Shown here: piece after piece, positions 25,695-37,278 of the stretch | How positions within the stretch are numbered: the first letter of the stretch is position 1 | Layout: each line of letters opens with the position of its first letter | From: Lepeophtheirus salmonis | Lineage: Eukaryota; Arthropoda; Copepoda; Siphonostomatoida; Caligidae | Reading direction: 5' to 3' | Assembly (NCBI RefSeq): GCF_016086655.4 | Contig: NC_052137.2 | Location: forward strand, 21,925,041 to 21,989,040 | Length of the DNA: 64,000 bases | The notes under the pieces: generated by a model | What the model saw: the letters and a program-made list of their open reading frames with translations, nothing else | Databases searched by the model: none | What the model was told of the DNA's origin: nothing | Position numbers and translations under genes: made by a program

Positions 25695-26171
25695 CTAGCG
25701 AAATACCTGGCATTGCCCAGAGTTATTATGTGTCGTCAAACAGACACACTTTGGCTAAAAATTATAAACGATAACTATCCAAGAAAATATTATACCAATC
25801 TGCATACGCTCACACTTAGTTCTCAATACATAGATGTTCTCTCTTCAAGACAGAAATAATAGTAATATCAGCTTAAAAAAAAAAATTCTAATGAATAATG
25901 AGCCAGGGAGTACTTTAACTTGTTGCTAAGCCTAATCAAAGTCACATTCATTGTTTTAAATTCTATATAAATTACTCACGGCTTTTTGTTTCTTTTTAAA
26001 AATAGATGAACTAAAAGCCTGCAAGATTTAATTCATTTTTTACAATGTTCCCTGGATATTTTTATATTCCTTTTTTTCTTAATACTGGTTTGGTATAGGA
26101 TATATATCAAGGAACACCGGTGTCTATTTTTCAAACAGATATATAGATAAACTTTGCTTTATTAATATAGA
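25695..26171 (-). mobile_element. Complete non-autonomous Helitron-like element
   Basis: Read on the minus strand the element begins TCTATATTAATAAAGCAAAG (TC at 26171-26170) and ends with CTCTGGGCAATGCCAGG, a short hairpin, followed a few bases later by CTAG at 25695-25698. The next base is T and the base before the TC is A, which agrees with Helitron insertion between A and T without duplication. The length is 477 bp and no coding capacity remains. A second 5'-end-like stretch (CAAACAGACACACTTTGGCT on the plus strand, about 25737-25756) lies just inside the 3' hairpin, as it does in the sister copies. Confidence 0.75.
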
Positions 26172-26335
26172 TTTCCTGTATTTTTTCAATACAAATCGTT
26201 GTCACTGTCTTTTCTAGATTATTTATCAAATTATATAAATATAGATATCTGATAAACTTCCAAAAGCTTCAATATAAGTCTACACACCAAAGGAAAATAT
26301 ACTCGTAGTATATCAGTTTCAATGAGTACACACAA
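26172..26335. repeat. Flank shared with 22130-22270
   Basis: ATCTGATAAACTTCCAAAAG then CTTCAATATAAGTC, and CTCGTAGTATATCAGTTTCA, match the flank of the 20369-22129 Helitron copy. The match continues about 150 bp past the Helitron terminus. Confidence 0.6.
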
Positions 26336-26339
26336 AAAC

Positions 26340-27110
26340 CGTTTTTGTTTTTCTAATTTTGTTAAAATTTATTTTATCCTTACGCAGATCCCATCTTTAC
26401 TAATATCATTCAGTTAATATATACGCCAATATATAGTCCAATAAACTCAATTTTAAATATAGTACGATTAATTTACTCACATTTTAAGACTTTTTTAGTC
26501 ATCAAATCCATCATTTACAGGGGAATTTTATAAAATGTTATTTTGTATGTACTACTGATAACCGCTTTAATTCTGTTGTATCTGCGGTGATGTTTATCTA
26601 ATCAAAAATATTCGAATACTTGGTTTTTTTTAATTTAATTTATTCGATTCGGAGATTTGGAATTTCATATTTTGAATAATCAATTTTAAGAATATTAGTA
26701 AAAAAAGTCAACAAAATATTATGTTTGTTGAAAAAAAAATTCTACAGACTTTGTTTTTATTTTCTAAGAAACCCCTCGAAATTAACATGAACATAAAAAT
26801 GGAAAAGAAGCTATTATACTTGATTCCCCCCCCCTTTTTTAACTAGATAATTTAACATCTTTACTCTGAACTTATGATCCGAACTGTTAGATATATTGCT
26901 GTGTGGTTTTGCACCTCAATTAACGAACAAACTGGTTTTATGAACTGTTCATTTACAAATTACTATATGAATATGTCGATGAATAAACCATTCCTGAATG
27001 ATTATTATGTAGTGTCCATAAATTCCTTACATCGGCCTTTTTGTCCTAATTTAAGCCTGATTATTATTCCTAAAGAAAAAAAAATGCATTGCTTCACAAC
27101 AATTGGTTGT
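26340..27110. other. No gene recognised
   Basis: AT-rich sequence. The 119-codon plus-strand frame at 26874-27233 runs into the left end of the repeat element at 27118 and has no recognisable domain, so I do not treat it as a gene. Confidence 0.45.
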
Positions 27111-27117
27111 TTATATT

Positions 27118-27544
27118 TGTGGTGTATCGACATAAAAACAATCTTTAACAAAAATCAAGTAAAGGATAAAATCAAGACTTTTTTTTTTTACTTCATATAT
27201 ACAAATAACCTAATATTTCATAAACTTATTTGAGTCATTGATCGACTCATAATTGAAGTTTGAGCGATGAATCATGATACCCAAGAATTTTAACTATAAG
27301 TTAGAAACTGTACTTGATTGATTTAAAAAACATATATTGGCTCCGATATGTCATCTTTGAAATAAAAAATATCCATTACTGAATATTTTATTGTAACGAT
27401 CAACTTTGAGTGCAATTTGAGGTTCATCCAAAAGGTCAATAAAAATGATTTTTGATATAAATTGACAAATATTCATTAAAGACTATAAATATTCAATTTC
27501 GAGAAAAATTGAGGAAAAGCTTGGCTTCGTGTTGACGGGCCACA
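27118..27544 (+). mobile_element. Complete TGTGG-ended inverted-repeat element
   Basis: The left end reads TGTGGTGTATCGACATAAAA then ACAATCTT. The reverse complement of the right end reads TGTGGCCCGTCAACACGAAG. The 427-bp interior aligns with 38137-38286 plus 38733-38993, and in opposite orientation with 16545-16849 and 44585-44886. It has no transposase frame. The family is a non-autonomous DNA element of a superfamily I cannot name. Target duplication is not clear. Confidence 0.65.
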
Positions 27545-28323
27545 TTTGTTGTATACAGCATCCCCTCGTTTAACGAACATACTTGTATTTATGAAATTCA
27601 AACCTAACACTAATTCCCATAGGACAAAAATATATTATTTTACGAACGGGGTTCTTATATTTAAAGAAGATTCCAATGAGGTTGTTAGTTGAGGTTCAAA
27701 TGTTGAATATGTAATATTAAAAATATACATAGGTTAAAAAAAAGATTCATACTTTTTTGAGTTCGCACTTTTTGGCCCTTTTTTTTCTTATTGTTATTAT
27801 CATTATTGCAAATACAAAACAACAAATCGTACAAAGAAGGTAAAGAAAAAAAAAAAAAAAAAGGGTAACTATTTTATATATATATATAAAATCTTATCTC
27901 TCTTTATAAATCTATTTAAGTGCATATTGAATAATTAATTTATTATACCTTTAACATTTGAGACGAGGGCTTAAATATTCATTTATCTCAAGGTAATGCT
28001 TATTTTTATAAATGTGTATATTATATTCGTATATATATAACATAGAGAATGTATGCCGTAGATGATAAGACACTTCATAGCCCAAGAAGTCCTTACTTTA
28101 ATTTCAGTCACATATGTATGTACATATATATATATATACGTACAAAATGAAAAGATTTATAATCAAAATATTCGTGTCATTGGAGGTCTGTTTTTATTTT
28201 ACAACTTGGTATCTCATGTGTGTACACTACATATATATGCATCATTTCCTATCTCATAGTATATATGTTGAGTAATCCATGGTACAACAACATACCACAA
28301 AATAATAAAAACACAAACTATCA

Positions 28324-28980
28324 AAAATTAGCTCTTTTGTGACATTCCTTTATGGTTAACGATGCTGTCATCGTTTCATATCTGACGGTTTATTCAATTT
28401 TCCTTCCATCGCTTGATTTTTCTCTCTTTTTATACAGCACTGGTTCTCAAACTATGGTAACATGTGTGCTAATCTAGGTACCTTATTCAAGAAATATGTT
28501 GACAAAGTTAGAAGTTCATATTTAAAACTGGAATGGGGCCTCTTTAGAGTGCAAACGTACAGCTAAAATCAGTTTTCCTACAAAATATGATCAATTAAGC
28601 GTTTTAACGTTTTGTCTAACCTTAACCTATGACCTTGACCTCTCAAAATTTTATGATGACAAACCATAAAAAATAGCTTTTTGTGACATTCATTTATTTA
28701 TAACATCGTTTCATATCGGACAGTTTAATAAGTTGATTTCTTCTCTATTTTATACAACAGTGGTTCTCAAACTATTGTAATTGTATTACGGGTGCTACAC
28801 AAACTTCCCTTAGCCGATAATACAAAACCTTACTAAAAATCTATGAACAAATTTAGGATTAAAAGTTTAAAGTTGGAATAGGGACTCCTTACAACAAAAG
28901 CCTCCACCTGAAATAATTATTTATGTGTTTGACCTTTTATATGACCTTAACTTCTCAAAATTTAATCGTATTTTAATGTT
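28324..28980 (+). repeat. Tandem pair of hAT-end-like repeats
   Basis: Two units of about 310-345 bp follow each other. Markers appear in the same order in each: TAGCTCTTTTGTGACATTC or TAGCTTTTTGTGACATTC, then CGTTTCATATC, then TATACA(A/G)CA(C/G)TGGTTCTCAAACTA, then GACCTTGACCTCTCAAAATT or GACCTTAACTTCTCAAAATT. CAGTGGTTCTCAAAC is a known hAT terminus, but here it lies inside each unit. The same two-unit arrangement occurs inverted at 50700-51410. Confidence 0.65.
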
Positions 28981-28999
28981 AAAATATGGCCTCTCACTC

Positions 29000-30890
29000 G
29001 TAAGATTAGTAAAAAAATGGCGCAACTGACAAAACCATATGTTCAGATTTTATAGTTTTGTCTGACTTTATAAGCAATACCAAACATATTTTTAAAGATA
29101 TATATTAATGACCTGTAAGTTTTTAGGCTAATTGTAGAGACACAAAGTGACATAACTACCAGTCTCAAAATTCTACAATGCAAAAAATTGATGAAAGTAA
29201 AAGTTATATCAACTTTGGCACAGTTGCATGGCACAACTCAAAAAATATATAAATTGGTTTAAAATCGGCGTAACATTATATTACGACTACAATTTATTAT
29301 AAAATTTAAGGTGAGTGACTTTTCTCCAGAAATATAATTGTTAGTAATGAGTTTTTTGTAACTTTCTGTAACTGAGGCCATTACATTAAATCTGTTCAAC
29401 TACGTTGGCGGAGATAATGAGGGCATTAATCAAATAATTATAGGCGGGGACTTAGACTCAACTTGACTTGCTACTGGAATGGACTTGATAATTTAGATAT
29501 TTTATACTGAACACTATAAAATCCCTGGCAATACATTGCCCTTGTGTGGCAGAACAGTGCATCCGACTTTAATTAAATTTTGTAGAAGAGTCATCAGGTC
29601 GGTAAATCAAATTGAAATTTATCATTTTTTTAATTTCATCGGTTAAATATCCAATCTTTATTGTTTATTATATCAGAGGCTACATCGAAATAGTGTTTAC
29701 AATTTTACTTTTTACACTCATAATATTAGGTGAGAGATTAAGACAATTGGATACTATTCTACTATATGTTAGATGGATTGTTTCACATGTCAAAAAAATT
29801 ATACATATAATTGTTTTTAAAATATTCTTCAAAATTATGGAACTCCCCAAAAATATATGATTCATGACAAAAACAGGAAATTTGCAAATACATTGTTTTG
29901 CCACCTATTGTCTGAATATTCTCCAGATTAAAATTATGGAATTGAAATGAACTTCAACGAAATCTGCAGACTTAAACATGACTTGATAAAAAGACCGTCA
30001 TTTATTTCCATGAACTTTTTTCAAGCATGACTCTGTTTGGCACAGTTTTTTCAGACCAATTGTTTTTCAGCGTGCTTATTTTCTGAATGGCTCGATTCAG
30101 GGAGATAAAATTCCCCGGATTTCTGCTTATTTTTTTACATAAATGAAAAAATTATTACAAAATTGATAACCTAACTATAGTGTATAATCTTTTATTATAT
30201 AGCTACTTTTGACTGAAGGAAATTCCAATCGAAATATAACATGATACATGTCATTCAATTATACTTTCCTTAATTTTGTCAATTTGTATCCACTAATAAT
30301 AGTTTTAATTGTATTTTAATTTAAATAAAATTAATATAAGTGCATATGTCCGCTTGGAATTGTTTTCTAAACGAAAGCATAGCTATGGTACATAGATCTG
30401 ACTTGAATTTAAGATGTATGCAAGTATATTTAAATGATGCATAACGCGCATAATAGGAGCAAGCTGAAAAGAACCAAAAAGAGCCCAGCTGAAAAGATGC
30501 ACACCAAAAAAAGTGTCGACGGATAAAAATATTCTAGGACTCGACCTATAATCACTAGAAAAGATTTGAGACTCAACATGGACTTGCAGTATCAGTTAGG
30601 ATTTTTCTCCATATCTGCAAATTAATCAAATCACTGTCATTTACATTAAAAAAAAAAGATTATCCAAAATATTGGAAAAGGCTATTTCAAAAGTTGAATT
30701 AATTTTTATACTAAGCTTAAGAAAACCCTTGATACTATAGACCCTATATTATATTTGTGGACTCAGAAAAAAAATAGACTGAAATCTAAGGACTCGAGAA
30801 TGACTTGATAAAAAGGCAATCATTCGATCATTAGACGTGAATTAACTTTGCTTTAATAATATAAATATTTATTCCCTTTTTTTTTTTTTT
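29000..30890. other. No gene; GACTTGA/GACTCGA-rich repeat debris
   Basis: Short motifs such as ATGACTTGATAAAAAG (near 29979 and 30812), GGACTCGACC and GACTCAACATGGACTTG recur over 29440-30840. They look like remains of a repetitive element rich in GACTTG/GACTCG words. Element limits cannot be set. Two antiparallel frames around 29612-29904 are hydrophobic and unconvincing. Confidence 0.4.
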
Positions 30891-30894
30891 AATA

Positions 30895-30990
30895 TAACAC
30901 TCTGAGTGCCACGGTACTTGGAGATATCGACATTATTTTCTCATGTGCTACGTTATGTAAAAATAAATTTGAGAAGCACTGTTTTATATA
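30895..30990 (-). mobile_element. hAT-like terminal fragment
   Basis: The segment ends AAATTTGAGAAGCACTGTTT, the reverse complement of a CAGTGCTTCTCAAATTT terminus related to CAGTGGTTCTCAAA. No matching second end or duplication is visible, so it is a solitary decayed end. Confidence 0.4.
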
Positions 30991-31609
30991 GAGTGTTAAG
31001 GATATTAGTAGTTGTTGTTGTCGTAGGACGTATACAGCTCCAGGTAGGTACCTATCAATGATATCCTTCCTCCCACTTCCGTCTATGAGATATTTAATAT
31101 GTATTTATAGATGAAATGAATAGAAAGCCAGGAATGGAAGATGGAAGAACAAAAAAACTGTTTCTATTGTCTAAGTATTAAATATAAGGGGTGAAATTTC
31201 ATGTCGTTGTTCTTATTTTTATTATTATTTTCTTTAATCATTAAAATTCTTTAATGGACGATATGACTCTTAGAATCAAAAATATGCAACGTTCTTTTTT
31301 TACAAATAATGTGTGTCGAGTTTGTCTTTCTCCTCAACATTGTATATATATATAATAAATATTCTTTGTCTAGGTCTCAATGTGATTAAAGAGACATAAA
31401 TTGTTGTAAAAGAAATAATGCATGACGAATTTTGTCAGCAATAAAATATAAGAGTATTTTCTTTTTCTTCTTCTTGAGAAAAAAAACCGATTTAAGTAGA
31501 AAAAAATAGAAGTTTACTCCTCTATGTATATACACTGTACAGTAATTAGTATCATGTTTTAATTTATTCAAAAATAACATATATTTTATATCAATGAATA
31601 TGTTATGTT

Positions 31610-31790
31610 GTATATGCTATTGGGAGTACCCGACATTGCTCAGAGTTATTAGTTGTCGATCACGTCGTTACCCCTAAAAATACCACACAAACATCATCCT
31701 TCAAAAATAAACAAAAAAAAAAACTCCAGACATCAGATAATAATTAGCTAAATAAGTCAAGCATACCAATTATATGTACTCTTAGACTAT
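31610..31790 (-). mobile_element. Truncated Helitron-like fragment
   Basis: GTACCCGACATTGCTCAGAG followed by TTATTAGTTGTCG is the inverted 3' hairpin region of the Helitron family. TTCAAAAATAAACAAAAAA downstream matches the internal block of the 20369 copy. The CTAG end is mutated and the 5' end is absent. Confidence 0.5.
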
Positions 31791-31959
31791 CATTGTCATA
31801 TTATTTCTACACAATTTATAAATGAATTACAAATAGGTATACATACATATATTTCATGATATTAAAATCCCACATAGTATTTTATTAAATACATAATCAT
31901 ATTTGATTAAAAGCGTAGCTACACATTTGTATATGATAGAAATAAAAAGATGGTCAACA

Positions 31960-31981
31960 TAGATATATATATATATATATA
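31960..31981. repeat. AT dinucleotide microsatellite
   Basis: An uninterrupted AT run of about nine units. Several shorter runs of the same kind occur elsewhere, for example near 28115 and 35683. Confidence 0.8.
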
Positions 31982-32464
31982 AACATATTGTGTAGAAACT
32001 GCAATGTATGTACGTGTTGCAACTTGTATAAGCAAATTGTACAAATTGCAAATACTTTGTCTTAAAATGCATTATTAATTACCTACAACATTGTTCATTA
32101 TCAACTATTAATTGAATCTATTATTAAAGTTTGATATATTAAAATTATGCATTTATTATGTATTTGTAAGTAATATAAGTGTAGGCATTTGAACTTTATA
32201 ATGTGGTACAGAATACTTCTATTATAATTATTTGTATTAAAATAGTAAAAAACTACACCTTTAATATCTCGATCATCCATGGAATATTCAATTATTTTAT
32301 AATTCCGTATCCCAAGTACTGTAAAATCTTGCTTTAAAATTAGCAATCTTATTTTTCAGTTGCAACTTGTACCATTTTATTGATCAACGAGAGATCCACA
32401 ATAAATTGTATTCGGGTCTTTTTGGAAACAGAGCATAATATAATAACTTATTTCTTTGTTCTTC

Positions 32465-32641
32465 ATTGTCAAAAAGAATAAATTATTATGATGTATTAAT
32501 TGTTACGCGCTGAGGTTTAGCTACAAATGCTCATATCTATATTATTATTTTTTAAATTAAATAGTTCCTCAATCTTACGATACTAAGTGCACATTTAGTC
32601 CTCCACAGACCAACAGACAAACTTTGTTTTATTAGTATAGA
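32465..32641 (-). mobile_element. Helitron-like fragment with 5' TC end
   Basis: The minus-strand start is TCTATACTAATAAAACAAAG followed by TTTGTCTGTTGG, preceded by A, as expected for a Helitron 5' end. Inside it carries CGCTGAGGTTTAGCTACAAA, shared with GCACTGAGCTTTAGCTACAC at 41640 and GTGCTGAGCTTTCGCTGCAT at 41970. No 3' hairpin was found. Confidence 0.55.
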
Positions 32642-33039
32642 TGAATGTTCTTAAATTAAATAAGACATCCTTGAATTGGGATTGACCTTCCTATGGGTTT
32701 TATCTCTACACATATAAGTTATGCGTCACTTATGATTGATTAATCCTTGACATATTTCATAATCATAGGTATATTATTGGTATACAAATATGTATTTACT
32801 GTTAAAGGTTAAGGTTTCTGTAACTTCCTACCTGTATGTTACTCGTGCAAATTGCAAATTATCATACTAATCACAGGGGTTTGAAAAAGTAAAATGGCTC
32901 ACTATTAAAAGACCAATAATTACACCCAGTAATAAATTGTTTGGGACCAAGACACGGTTGATTCTGGTTTTGTAATATAATTATTAAATAATGATACACG
33001 CCATTTGAACCGTCCACTATAAAATTTCTTTTAAATCTG

Positions 33040-33875
33040 TTAATATTACTTATATATAATGGATACGAGTGAAAATACGAGTTTAAAATGTGTAACAGAA
33101 TAGATATCAATACTTAATTTTCATCAGAAATAAAAGTATAGATCATTAAATAAAACTTCAATTTAAATTCAACTTATTAAAACTATATATTATAAAATTG
33201 AGTATAAAGATATAATGGATAAACATATAGTTATTGAATATTTGGCTCTATTCATTTATGAAGATTTTTTTGGGGGGGGAATATATTCTTTTTTTGATAT
33301 TTCTTTAAGATTGTTTTTCTATTATCACACCACATATGTGACTAAATATGAACTGAAACATTCGATCAAAATCGGAAAAACAATAGAAAATTCTTTATAT
33401 GATGCAATTAGGAAAAAAGGAAGGAATGGAGAAAAATTGTTTTTCAATTTTTGTTGCTAGGGAATGTTCATACAGAGAATACTCACACTTAGATGAATGA
33501 ATGCATGCATTTGTAATGACTTATTTACCTACTTCCTAAAAGGAGTGCAACATAAAGTTTGCTTCCAAGTCATCAGACTATTTTTTAGCAAAAAAAAAAG
33601 ACTTTAAAAAGTAGCATGGATTCAACTCATGAGCCATCTATGGACTAATATAAAATTTATGAAAAGAAGTCACTGGGTGCACTGTATATTGTGCCCTCTG
33701 ATATATCTCATATATCAATACAGTATTAAAAAAATGTAGTCTGGAAGGTGTTGAGTTCAACTCCTATTCAAGAAGAAGACAAAAGGAAGTACCTGATGTA
33801 AAATTTTTAGAAAATGAATGTGACTCTAAATGAGGTTTTGCAATTAGTTTTCTCAAGTTGTTATTCTTTTATTTA
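33040..33875. other. No gene recognised; possible tRNA-like B-box word
   Basis: GTTGAGTTCAACTCC (near 33750-33764) resembles an RNA polymerase III B box and could mark a decayed tRNA-derived SINE, but no A box or poly-A tail could be fixed. At about 33677-33725 ACTGTAT pairs with ATACAGT and TGATATAT pairs with ATATATCA around a three-base loop, a hairpin of unknown meaning. Confidence 0.3.
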
Positions 33876-33879
33876 TGAG

Positions 33880-34033
33880 GAAAGAATGTTTATGTATTGA
33901 GTGAGGCTCTACGTGTGAGTGTGATCATTAAAATCGGAGAGTAACGCCAGTGATTTCTTCGGGAGTAATCTCCTATATTTTAAAGCAAAATATGTATGTC
34001 CTTTGATGCCCAATAACTCCGTACTACTACTAG
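33880..34033 (+). mobile_element. Helitron-like 3' fragment, hairpin deleted
   Basis: This is the only Helitron copy seen in plus orientation. TATGTATTGAGTGAGG, GGAGAGTAACGCC, AGCAAAATATGTATGTC and CCAATAACTCC are the reverse complement of blocks in the 18317 and 20369 copies. It ends GTACTACTACTAG at 34033 followed by T. The hairpin between AACTCC and GTACTAC is missing, as in the 18317 copy. Confidence 0.6.
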
Positions 34034-34109
34034 TATCAAAATAAGAATCGTTCTATACCCAATATCATATCATGATCAAAGATGAGAAAATTTTCCAAAT
34101 CCTCGTGAT

Positions 34110-35007
34110 TAGTGTTGGATCGGTCCTAGGACTCATTTCCTAATCAGTCTTTCCGCCCCCCCTCCTTTTTCGGTCTTTTTTTATTTATCTGTAGGATCTG
34201 TTTTACCTTTCATTCCTACAGTCCTAGCTATCTTTTTATTTTCTTCACTCCTAGCTAGGATTGAAGAATATAAAAACTAAGTAAATAATGAATAATAGCT
34301 ATAACGTATAATGGTACGTTCTGGTGACACACCTCCAACTTATAATTTAAGATATCTTGTCTTTTTCAAAAAGGTACTAATTATGATGAAACTTCAATCA
34401 CTCAAATGACGTAGCTAGAGGTAACTAAAGAAACTAAAAAGGAAGGAGGAGACAAGATGGTTCAAATAAAAAGTAAACAAAAACTATGTATATGAATTAT
34501 GTTCAGGATTCACGTAACCTCGATCAAAAAATATAGAATATATACACTCTTCGTAGATGCTTAGGGTTATGTATCTTTGTTTTAAAATAACTTTTATAAC
34601 TTTTTAGAGCACAATTATGATTCAGATACTATGAATTATTGTTGAAACTAATAGTTTAGGTTCCTAGTTAAATCTAAAGAAAAATACAGAACCTTATCCG
34701 AAACGTGGACTTCTTTTAAATTACATTAGATGAATCTTATTCAAAAGACGTGATAACAATGAACAGTGCAAAAGAAGTTCAAAGCGCATATACACATTTT
34801 AGACGAATCAAAATTAGAGATAAGAAAAAAACATTCCTGATTGATATAGGTGACTCCTCTTTCCTTTATAGTCTCTTTAAAGGTAATTACATAACTTCAG
34901 TTGTTGTTGTTTCCATTAAAGACCGATAAGGATATGTCCTACGACTGAACAATTTTAGTAGAACCGGACTGCAGTCTTTTTAGTTTTTTTAGACCAATCC
35001 AACACTA
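34110..35007. mobile_element. hAT-like element, 0.9 kb, non-autonomous
   Basis: The left end is TAGTGTTGGATCGGTCCTAG. The right end is AGACCAATCCAACACTA, whose reverse complement starts TAGTGTTGGATTGGTCT. The flanking octamers CTCGTGAT and GCCGTGAG share CGTGA (5 of 8), a weak trace of an 8-bp duplication. TAGTGTTGG-type ends are common among hAT elements. The interior contains several AGTCCTAG-like words and no transposase frame. Shorter relatives lie at 18506-18723 and 36118-36262. Confidence 0.65.
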
Positions 35008-35009
35008 GC

Positions 35010-36110
35010 CGTGAGTGCAAATCAATAAGAAAAGCATATCCTGGCAACTTTGATAGACGAAATATCTACTGAAAAAGATCATTCAATAAAGTATTGTGAT
35101 CCTTACTCACTAATAAAGTTTACAAAATAGAGAGAAATAGTTAATAACTGCAGATTAGCCAGGTCAATTGTCACATCTTTAATCATGATACATTGTGAAT
35201 CATAGCATTGAATTGGAACTTGAGTGAGAGACTGGATTTGATATAATATTTAGAAAAACAGGAGTATAAATAACTATTAACATTCTCTAACTTTAATTTT
35301 GTACTTTTAAATAGGAAGTAAGCCATAACATACCTACATATACATATATCTATATAGGTAGATGCATCAATTTAAATAATGTGTTCAGCTGCTAGCTGCT
35401 TTGTTATTACATAATTATATATAGAAACAGTCACACACACAAAAGAGATGAAAAAAATATATATACAATTATTTTACTACTTTTATACATATATATGTAT
35501 ACTAATAAAAGAATGTAAAATATGTTGAAATATTTTCCCCTTTGACAAAAAAAATATCATCTTTTTGAATAACTTTAAAATTATACGTAATTTTTTGTCA
35601 AGAAAAATTGCTGTCCATATTTAATTTATTGTAGGCACAGAGTGTGTTAAAACATTTTCTTTTATTTGTTTCTTTTTTCTATTTATATATATATATATGG
35701 TATATATAATTTCCACTTCGATTTTTGATATAAATATATATATTTATTATTTTGGTTGTGTTATACCCACTATGGTCGAACTCATAAATTCTTAATGACT
35801 GATATAATATTTATGGGTTTTTTGATGTACTCGTTTGTTTTATTGCTGGTCTTTTAAGTGGAGAAAGGGAGGGAAATAAAGAGGAATAAATGCATCAGCG
35901 ACTCTTAACACACTTTACAATAAACATACATATGTACCGCATTCATCTTTAATATCAAGAGGTTTAGAGATACTATGAGAGAGTCTCAAGGTTTTTTTCA
36001 AGCGCGTCCGCAGGACGTGATGTAACCCACCACCCCTAACAAAAAAGTAAGGAAATTTTTGTTTCTTAATAGTTGTAAAACTTAGTTGTTTAGGCCCCAA
36101 AAAATGGTCC
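35010..36110. other. No gene recognised
   Basis: Microsatellite-rich AT sequence with TA runs near 35455-35465 and 35683-35697. AAGCGCGTCCGCAGGACG near 36000 resembles a hAT-like GGGGCGTCYGCAGG terminus also seen near 58770, but no partner end was found. Confidence 0.4.
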
Positions 36111-36117
36111 ACATAAG

Positions 36118-36262
36118 CAATGCTGACGTCCGTCCTAGTTCAGTCTCTCTTTGGTCCAGTTTAGTGCTAATCACTTATAAAGCTCAGTCCTTGATGTCGT
36201 CACTCAGAGATAGTCCTTCTTTGTTTGTTCAGTTCTAGTACTGGCAGTCCTAAGACAGAAAC
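36118..36262. mobile_element. Short hAT-like element related to 18506-18723
   Basis: CAATGCTGACGTCCGTCCTA at the left recalls TAGTGTCGTACCCGTCC. The body, reverse complemented, matches the 18506 element: AGGACTGCCAGTACTAGAAC, GTGACGACATCAAGGACTGA and GACTGAACTAGGACGG. The right end is decayed and no target duplication is evident. Confidence 0.5.
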
Positions 36263-36961
36263 GAAATGAACCAATCAAATAAAGATAGACACAACAATAA
36301 ATAAGTTCATCATCTTTTTTATTGGTCCCCTTCATAAATGCTTTTGAATACTAGGTACAAAAAAAATTGTATCAGCATTTTAGAATATGATAATTGATAC
36401 AAACGCATCCTAATGTCCAGAGTCAAAAACCTGATATTTCACATCCCATTATACAACTCATCAAAAACGAATTTACATATTACAAGTAATTTCAAAGATT
36501 GAATATTAATATCAAACAGAGCTAAAGTCATAAAATAAATGAATAAATTAATAGGTATTTAATGTATATCTAGTACTCGATATCAAACATCCCTCCACAA
36601 AGGATGAGTATATCGATATATACATGGAGTAGCATAGTAATGATATACCTACATAAATATGTACTTATGAATGAGTCTCTTTAAAGTATCTTATCTATTA
36701 GATACACTTGACCTCGTTAAACACTCACATAAATATTTACACCGTTATTTCTGCATGTTATCTAGGAAATATTGAATATGTATGTACTGGATGTTCCATT
36801 GAAATCTGAACAACTATTAATTCAATAATTAATTAAAGTTGAGTGATTGAACTTCTTTTATATTTGGGTATATTAAAGCATCAACAATTAATTACAAAAA
36901 AAACAACACCTGAGCTCTCTAGCTTATATATAAGTGGAGAAAATGACTATTGAGAAGGATA

Positions 36962-37190
36962 AAAAAAATTCAATTCGAGCACTCCGGGTAGTTGGGCGTA
37001 TCCAGGACCGCCGTCGACGCCTTCAGCAAGTCTGAAACGTTGGAGAGAATGAAAGGCTCTGTCAAAAAGGACAAACTTGATCCGAATGAGTTCAAGAAAA
37101 CAACCCAGACCAATTTACTCAAGTCCATGAGAGCCCACGAAAGAGATCTCGGTATTTCACTACAGCTTTTGGCCACCTAAATTCCTGATG
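36962..37190 (+). pseudogene. Mariner transposase N-terminal relic
   Basis: A 62-codon frame (36992-37180) translates to GVSRTAVDAFSKSETLERMK, then GSVKKDKLDPNEFKKT, then NLLKSMRAHERDLGIS. It resembles the linker and second helix-turn-helix of salmon-louse-type mariner transposases (SETLERKKGSGRKxKLDP...SMRxHARDLGVS). A stop at about 37178-37180 cuts it off, and no catalytic residues follow in this orientation. The C-terminal part of a mariner transposase lies immediately downstream on the opposite strand (37279-37617), so this may be half of an inverted, rearranged copy. Codon composition is closer to 50% GC, unlike its surroundings. Confidence 0.65.
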
Positions 37191-37278
37191 ACATTAATTA
37201 ATGGGTACCGAGATGAAGAAATTACTACTTGTACAATTAACAACTCGTACACAGCACATATAATATACAATATGTACA

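Noticed and set aside
25501..25713. A 70-codon minus-strand frame with varied composition and an AATAAA soon after its stop, possibly a terminal exon.
   Set aside because: It starts inside the Helitron 3' end, its acceptor site is ambiguous, and AATAAA is frequent by chance in this AT-rich DNA.
26874..27233. 119-codon plus-strand frame.
   Set aside because: It overlaps the terminus of a dispersed repeat element and has an unstructured, AT-driven composition.
32926..33036. Possible exon (minus strand) between AATATTAACAG and GTGTAA, phase 2-2.
   Set aside because: The donor is weak and a stronger GTGAGC donor nearby would break the phase. It is kept only as a remark in the gene finding.
33740..33800. 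Possible tRNA-derived SINE (B-box-like GAGTTCAACTCC).
   Set aside because: No A box at the right distance, no cloverleaf and no tail could be found.
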